From positions 1 through 64,000 of the forward strand of contig NZ_JBHLUH010000077.1 of the NCBI RefSeq assembly GCF_042433955.1: DNA of 64,000 bases, read 5' to 3'. The first letter of the stretch is position 1. Each line of letters starts with the position of its first letter. This document shows positions 61,690 to 64,000 of the stretch, piece after piece. The translations under genes and the position numbers were made by a program. The notes beneath the pieces are model-generated. The model was not told the DNA's origin and ran no database searches. It was given only the letters and a program-made list of their open reading frames with translations. This DNA is from Phytohabitans kaempferiae. Lineage in GTDB: Bacteria > Actinomycetota > Actinomycetes > Mycobacteriales > Micromonosporaceae.

Positions 61690-62457
61690 TTAGCCATCCA
61701 CTCGGAACGTGAGGGTGGTCGTTCCGAGCTGGATCATGTCGCCGGGGTTGAGGGCGACGGCGGAGACGCGCTGGCCGTTGACCATCGTCCCGTTGGTCGA
61801 TCCCAGATCGGTGAGCACCACCTGGGCACCGTCGAAGTCGAGCCGGGCGTGGCGGCGGGAGATGCCGACGTCAGGGAGGCGCAGGTTGGCCTGGTCGCCA
61901 CGGCCGATGACGGTCGAACCCATCTGCAACGGATAGGTGCGCCCATCGCCGGAGACCAGCCGCACATTGCGCCCACCGCCGTGCTGCGGCGGAGGGCCGT
62001 AGCCGCCGGGGCCCTGCTCGTAGGGAGGGTAGGCAGGAGGCGCCGGCGCGTCGTACGCCGGCTGCTGGACGGGAGCCACCTCGCCACCGGTGTAGACCTC
62101 GGCGGTGACCCGGAACATCCCGGTGTCCAGCCCGTCACCGCGCTCGATCTCCACGATGACGTCGCCGTAGACGGTCCACGCCTGCTCGCCGATGAACTCC
62201 GCCTGAGACTGGGCGAGCTCCTGGGCGAGCGCGGCCGCGTACGGCGCGAGCCGGCTGTGGTCGTAAGGCGAAAGATCGATCACGTAGCGGTTGGGCACGA
62301 GCGTGCGCCCACCGGCCAGGATCGCCTTGTGCGCCTCGGCCTCCCGCTGCATGGCGTTGAGAATCTCGACAGGGTGGACTACCCCTTTGAACACCTTCGC
62401 GAAGGCCCCCTCGACCAGGCCTTCCAATCGCTTCTCGAAGCGTTGCAGCACGCTCAC
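61690..62457 (-). CDS. fhaA: FhaA, DUF3662 and FHA domain protein
   Basis: 255 residues from GTG 62457, behind GAGGAGGAG. The N-terminal DUF3662 domain (about 1-125, LQRFEKRLEGLVEGAFAKVF, ILAGGRTLVPNRYVIDLSP) is followed by a Pro/Gly/Tyr linker and a C-terminal FHA domain (about 175-255, GRGDQANLRL, SRRHARL, GSTNGT). It is much shorter in the linker than the mycobacterial protein. It binds phosphorylated PknB targets and coordinates peptidoglycan synthesis. The open frame to 62520 starts at ATG but lacks family similarity. First gene of the cluster. Confidence 0.93.
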   Translation of the reverse strand: MSVLQRFEKRLEGLVEGAFAKVFKGVVHPVEILNAMQREAEAHKAILAGGRTLVPNRYVIDLSPYDHSRLAPYAAALAQELAQSQAEFIGEQAWTVYGDVIVEIERGDGLDTGMFRVTAEVYTGGEVAPVQQPAYDAPAPPAYPPYEQGPGGYGPPPQHGGGRNVRLVSGDGRTYPLQMGSTVIGRGDQANLRLPDVGISRRHARLDFDGAQVVLTDLGSTNGTMVNGQRVSAVALNPGDMIQLGTTTLTFRVDG

Positions 62458-62632
62458 CGGCTCCTCCTCGGGTTCCGAGGACATGATGGTATCCGGCCGC
62501 CGCACGCGCAGGTTGCGCACCGACGTACCGCCCTACTGCCGGCCTGTCTCAGGTGGCCGGTGTTGCCGTGCTACTCTTCCCACGCGCCACGGGCAGTAAC
62601 CTGCTCGCGGGGGTGGCAAACCTGTTCGTTGG

Positions 62633-62655
62633 GAAAGCCACGCACAGCGTAATAT
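62633..62655 (+). promoter_or_regulatory. Probable promoter of tRNA-Leu
   Basis: TAATAT at 62650-62655 is a good -10 box, 36 bases before the tRNA. TTGGGA about 15 bases upstream is a weak -35. Spacing is one or two bases short of ideal. Confidence 0.45.
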
Positions 62656-62691
62656 GCTGCCGCATCATATCCGGGGTCAGCCCCTGGATTC

Positions 62692-62774
62692 GGGGAAGTG
62701 GCGGAATGGCAGACGCGCACGGTTCAGGTCCGTGTGCCCGAAAGGGCGTGGGGGTTCAACTCCCCCCTTCCCCA
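62692..62774 (+). tRNA. tRNA-Leu (anticodon CAG)
   Basis: GGGGAAG pairs with CTTCCCC in the acceptor, discriminator A at 62774. The anticodon stem-loop CACGG-TTCAGGT-CCGTG gives CAG. A long variable arm (CCCGAAAGGG core) is present, as in class II tRNAs. The T-loop reads GGGTTCAACTCCC. CCA is not encoded. Confidence 0.95.
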
Positions 62775-62785
62775 CCGCAGAGCTG

Positions 62786-62810
62786 AGGCCTCGTCCAAGG
62801 ACGGGGCCTT
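62786..62810 (+). terminator. Terminator after tRNA-Leu
   Basis: AGGCCTCGTCC pairs with GGACGGGGCCT (one T-G wobble) to give an 11-bp stem, followed by TCAGTGTTTAG. Confidence 0.7.
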
Positions 62811-63285
62811 CAGTGTTTAGGTCACTCTCCGATGGCCCGCTGCCAGGCGATCCGGCAAATCTGACGCAAGCTCGCATATCGGAAGGCGCCTTCATACCCG
62901 GCGCCGCTAACCGTTGTCTCGGGGCCGGCGCGGAGAGGATTCGCGGGCCGGCCGAGCTACCCGAGGATTCGGGCCGCCGGCGCCACCACCGCACACCGGG
63001 GACGTGGAAGGCCGTTCACGAGTCGTCGCCACCGACCGGACAGCAAACACGCTCCGGACGACCGGTCGCACCTGGACCGGGCGGGATTCATCACGGCCAT
63101 ACATTCAGTCGCGCCGAGCCATCCGTTGTAGTCGTTGCATTGGGCCTCGTGGTACCGAGCAAGGTTGGCACATACGTGTGGCGCACCTCACACGACGACC
63201 CGTCCTTCCATGTGAAGAGCGGCACCATCCGGGCCGGGCAACAGACCGCCTTCCCTCCAGGAATGCGCTTTCCTATGCTGGTCCC
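62811..63285. other. Intergenic stretch with no recognised gene
   Basis: 475 bases. Short open frames on both strands are out of step with actinobacterial codon bias, and no ribosome site matches them. It must contain the promoter for the gene at 63286. Nothing else is recognised. Confidence 0.5.
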
Positions 63286-64000
63286 ATGATGAGGATCGAC
63301 GACGGGCTGGAGCCCGCCGGCCTGTTGCCCAAAATCGAGCGCCTCTGGGACGCCTCGGCCGAGAAGCTCGACTCGATAGAGAAGACGTGCCCGCCCGGCT
63401 CGCCCTCGCCGGTGTTCACCGTGGACGGTCGCTACACCGCCCGCGGCTGGACCGAGTGGACCCAGGGCTTCCAGTACGGCTCGGCGCTGCTCCAGTTCGA
63501 CGCGACGGACGAGCGGCGCTTCCTGGACCTCGGGCGGGAGCTGACCGTCCAGGTGATGGCGAGCCACGTCAGCCACATCGGCGTGCACGACCACGGCTTC
63601 AACAACGTCAGCACGTACGGCAACCTGTGGCGGCTCATGCGGGAGGGCCGGGTCGACGACGGCGACCTCAACTTCTACGAGCTGGCCCTCAAGCTCACGG
63701 GCGCGGTGCAGGCGGCCCGGTGGCGGGAGACCGCCGACGGCACCGGCTACATCTACTCCTTCAACGGGCCGCAATCGCTCTTCGTCGACACGATCCGCTC
63801 GTGCCGGGCACTCTCGGTCTCCCACCAGCTTGGCCACGTGCTGATGGGCGAGCGCGACGAGCGAATCTCACTGCTCGACCGGCTGGCCCAGCACGCCACC
63901 AACACCGCCCGCTGGAACGTCTTCTACGGCGAGGGTCGCGACTCGTACGACATCCGCGGCCGCACCGCCCACGAGTCGATCTTCAACGTCAACGACGGCA
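63286..64000 (+). CDS. GH88-like glycoside hydrolase (N-terminal part; runs off the window)
   Basis: 238 codons from the first ATG are open to the edge. The product is hydrophilic with no signal peptide. GWTEWTQGFQYGSALLQFDA, HIGVHDHGFNNVSTYGNLWR and CRALSVSHQLGHVL are like the alpha/alpha toroid family of unsaturated glucuronyl hydrolases (GH88/GH105). The HDHGF segment sits where the catalytic HDxGF-type motif lies. The family call is by motif and fold pattern. Substrate unknown; the catalytic second residue and the C-terminus are outside the window. Confidence 0.6.
   Translation, partial: MMRIDDGLEPAGLLPKIERLWDASAEKLDSIEKTCPPGSPSPVFTVDGRYTARGWTEWTQGFQYGSALLQFDATDERRFLDLGRELTVQVMASHVSHIGVHDHGFNNVSTYGNLWRLMREGRVDDGDLNFYELALKLTGAVQAARWRETADGTGYIYSFNGPQSLFVDTIRSCRALSVSHQLGHVLMGERDERISLLDRLAQHATNTARWNVFYGEGRDSYDIRGRTAHESIFNVNDG

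Noticed and set aside
1..64000. CRISPR arrays, rRNA genes and insertion sequences
   Set aside because: No regularly spaced short repeats, rRNA sequence, transposase or terminal inverted repeats were seen.

Overview
The window is high-GC actinobacterial DNA. The right half carries the conserved cell-division cluster of Actinobacteria (fhaA-fhaB-pstP-ftsW-pbpA-pknA-pknB, then trpG, sortase E, DUF881 and crgA). Gene content and protein style (XRE/DUF5753 regulators, DUF2637, pRiA4b ORF-3-like protein, GTG/TTG starts, many 4-base start/stop overlaps) point to a Micromonosporaceae-like filamentous actinomycete. This is inferred from content, not from a database match.

Layout. (1) 1-731 is left chromosomal flank: a gene end, a terminator, a small membrane protein and the C-terminal remnant of a HAD hydrolase. 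(2) 732-38538 is an integrated mobile element of about 37.8 kb. It is bounded by a 45-bp perfect direct repeat that is the 3' half of tRNA-Gly(CCC). The intact tRNA lies at the right end beside a tyrosine integrase, an excisionase-like protein and a helper gene. A relaxase, a MobC-like protein and an 18-bp inverted repeat that looks like an oriT suggest an integrative mobilizable element. No FtsK/TraB-type translocase or secretion system is visible. (3) The cargo is mostly anti-phage defence: AbiEi/AbiEii (type IV toxin-antitoxin), a frameshifted HelD/HelR-like ATPase, a stand-alone caspase-like (CHAT-type) peptidase divergent from an unknown gene, a complete BREX type 2 (Pgl) operon pglW-pglX-pglY-pglZ-brxD-brxHI, and a DUF262/HNH (GmrSD/BrxU-like) gene directly upstream of it. 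A HAD hydrolase, three XRE regulators and several small proteins fill the space up to the transfer genes.

(4) 38539-64000 is chromosome: a secreted M43 metalloprotease, a flavin-type oxidase family protein, dcd under a perfect LexA box, an NlpC/P60 hydrolase behind a cyclic-di-AMP (ydaO-type) riboswitch, a secreted amidase, two CorC/hemolysin-family membrane proteins, VanZ, an iron-sulfur oxidoreductase, the division/kinase cluster, tRNA-Leu(CAG) and the start of a GH88-like gene. A small DnaA-box cluster sits between trpG and pknB, in keeping with the oriC-proximal position of this cluster in many actinobacteria.

How it works together. The six BREX genes are almost all joined by 4-base overlaps and so are probably made as one polycistron. 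pglW appears to start at a rare ATT codon behind a perfect Shine-Dalgarno. The DUF262 gene would add restriction of modified DNA to a system that acts on unmodified DNA. On the chromosome, PknA/PknB and PstP set phosphorylation of FhaA/FhaB, the transpeptidase and FtsW/RodA, with CrgA and two peptidoglycan hydrolases nearby.
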